Shown here piece by piece: positions 62,673 through 64,000 of a stretch of DNA of 64,000 nt. Location of the stretch: contig CM059587.1 in assembly GCA_030407085.1 (NCBI GenBank), positions 103,933,501 to 103,997,500 of the forward strand. The letters run 5' to 3'. This DNA comes from Trichopria drosophilae. Its lineage: Eukaryota > Arthropoda > Insecta > Hymenoptera > Diapriidae. How positions within the stretch are numbered: the first letter of the stretch is position 1; every line of letters starts with the position of its first letter. Made by a program: the position numbers and the translations under genes. The notes beneath the pieces were generated by a model. That model was not told the origin of the DNA, ran no database searches, and saw nothing but the letters and a program-made list of their open reading frames with translations.

Positions 62673-63442
62673 CCCTTTCAGTCACAGGCGGACACCAGTG
62701 TCCCATCTAGATGCTATCGATTTTTTAAGGTTTATGAACAGATAGTTTTCGATTTCGATGCGGTTTTTTTGTTCCTGGCTTTCCTAAGACTCCAATAAGT
62801 GTTAAAAAAAATAATATTGCAAAATTATTTAAAATAATTATTGTTAATAACAAATTAGTACCAAAAAAAGGCATCATTTTCAAAAGAAATTCATGCCAGG
62901 AAGAACTAATCGCTATTATTATTTGAAATTTGGTATGCCGGAGTTTTTGATGTCGCTGATTACGAATCCGGTGTCAGATTTTCAAAATTCAAAATGGCGG
63001 ATCCAATATGGCCGACAAAAATGTTGAAAAATTATGATTTTGTCTAATATTTGGTATATAGGGGTTTTGGAGGCAGCTGATTACGAATCCGTTATCAGAT
63101 TTTCAAAATTCAAAATGGCGGATCCAATATAGCAGACAAAAATTTTGAAAAATTATAATTTTGTCTAATATTTGATATATAGGGGTTTTGGAGGCAGCTG
63201 ATTACGAATCCGGTATCAGATTTTCAAAAATAAAAATGGCGGATCCAATATGGCCGACAAAAATTTTGAAAAATTATGATGTCTAATATTCATTATCTTT
63301 CAATTTTTTCGTCGGCCATATTGGATCCGCCATTTTGAATTTTGAAAATCTGACACCGGATTCGTAATCAGCGACCTCAAAAACTCAAGTATATAAAATT
63401 TCAAAAAAATGCAATGGCTGGAAAAATTCGTGACTGAAAGGG
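62673..63442. mobile_element. piggyBac-like non-autonomous element, 770 bp
   Basis: TTAA at 62669-62672 and 63443-63446. Ends CCCTTTCAGTCAC / GTGACTGAAAGGG. The interior consists of repeated units with GATTACGAATCCGG and AAAATGGCGGATCCAATATG, as in 25850-27278. The sequence runs uninterrupted in copies P (60380-60425) and Q (61648-61690), which give the empty site. Confidence 0.85.
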
Positions 63443-63777
63443 TTAATTGGTCCTGCAAACGACAGTCATTTCTGACTGTATTATAACGTCTCAGCGATGT
63501 AATTAGTAATGTCATCGTGACAGAAAAACGAGATGCCAGCAACGTTTTTCGTACGTCTTAAGGACGTCTCAGGGATGTCATATTGCTAACTGTGACTAAT
63601 TTGCATTGAAAAATATAAATATTAAATAACCTTACCTCTTCGGATGGAGATTCGGAACCGATTTCTTATTCCCATGTAAATTACATACGCACATTACCGG
63701 ATGATACGTAAATTACATTCGAAATTCATAGTCGTTCCACGATTCGAGAGATCGATGGTGCCAACACGATAGCTTCT

Positions 63778-63946
63778 TGTCGATATATATATCGATTTTC
63801 TTCGATATCTTGATGGCAACATTGACGACAGCAGGAGCGTATAGCGATCTGAGACGTGGGGACTTTCTTGTTTTTGCGTTTCCCGCGAGAAGTTTCAGTT
63901 GATATTCGTTTGCGAACAGCCGGCGTGTAATCGCATATAGCGAAAT
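63778..63946 (+). promoter_or_regulatory. possible promoter and leader of a gene at the right edge
   Basis: TCGATATATATATCGATTTT and TTCGATATC at 63779-63812 repeat the DRE-like motifs seen at the brm promoter. The following 130 bp are less AT-rich and repeat-free. Inference from motif similarity only. Confidence 0.35.
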
Positions 63947-64000
63947 ATGGCATCGTCCCAAAGGCGAGAATACTGTCCGAATTACACGTATCGGCGTCGG
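63947..64000 (+). CDS. possible first coding exon, cut by the window edge
   Basis: ATG at 63947 (GAAATATGGC context) is the first ATG after an in-frame TAG at 63938. It stays open for 18 codons to the edge (MASSQRREYCPNYTYRRR). The product is not recognised. Minus-strand open frames over 63713-63961 are the alternative reading. Confidence 0.3.
   Translation, partial: MASSQRREYCPNYTYRRR

Larger units (their letters stand above)
62037..63594. mobile_element. CCCAGCTAGCA/TGCTAACTGGG family, copy R, with two insertions
   Basis: Left end CCCAGCTAGCATTTCAATGT, right end TATTGCTAACTGTG. Interrupted by the pogo-like MITE 62269-62552 and the piggyBac-like element 62673-63442. Without them it is about 500 bp, rich in GACGTCT motifs. 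No ORF. Confidence 0.72.

Noticed and set aside
63713..63961. Two overlapping minus-strand frames of 82 and 75 codons
   Set aside because: Neither resembles a known protein; both cover the DRE-like motifs and candidate leader, which fit a plus-strand promoter better.

Overview
The window looks like insect nuclear DNA. It is AT-rich, its genes have many introns with canonical GT..AG borders, it contains short runs of TTAGG, and it is packed with small non-autonomous DNA transposons. The insect order cannot be fixed by eye. Three conserved genes can be rebuilt exon by exon: nibrin/Nbs1 (plus strand, 5' end outside the window), mitochondrial very-long-chain acyl-CoA dehydrogenase (ACADVL, plus strand, complete), and the SWI/SNF ATPase brahma (brm, minus strand, complete, 26.5 kb). 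A fourth gene may begin at the right edge.

Layout. 454-8463: nibrin, seven visible exons, with a 5.4 kb intron carrying a piggyBac-like foldback. 8464-14214: no gene seen; pogo-like MITE, a foldback and copy 1 of a 1,264-bp inverted-terminal-repeat element. 14215-17033: ACADVL, eight exons. 17034-24570: mostly repeats, with one unassigned 95-codon ORF. 24578-52300: brm with its 3' and 5' untranslated regions; 15 coding exons from a 10-nt initiator exon to the acidic C-terminal exon. Its introns hold satellites, foldbacks and copy 2 of the 1,264-bp element. 52513-55509: a stack of transposons nested inside one another, just upstream of the brm promoter. 55510-63777: no gene seen; foldbacks, pogo-like MITEs, a partly tandem transposon family and a piggyBac-like element. 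63778-64000: DRE-like motifs followed by a possible first coding exon.

The three genes do unrelated jobs (double-strand-break signalling, mitochondrial beta-oxidation, chromatin remodelling); nothing suggests a functional cluster. The most unusual structure is inside brm. A short satellite, always in the same orientation, occurs in four brm introns and nowhere else in the window. In intron 11 it is interleaved with 18 copies of the last 44 nt of exon 11, and 13 of these keep the GT of the 5' splice site. Other arrays are bordered by duplicated unique sequence or by a shared TTGGACCTT boundary. I saw no transposase or reverse-transcriptase ORF in the window, so every mobile element here appears non-autonomous.
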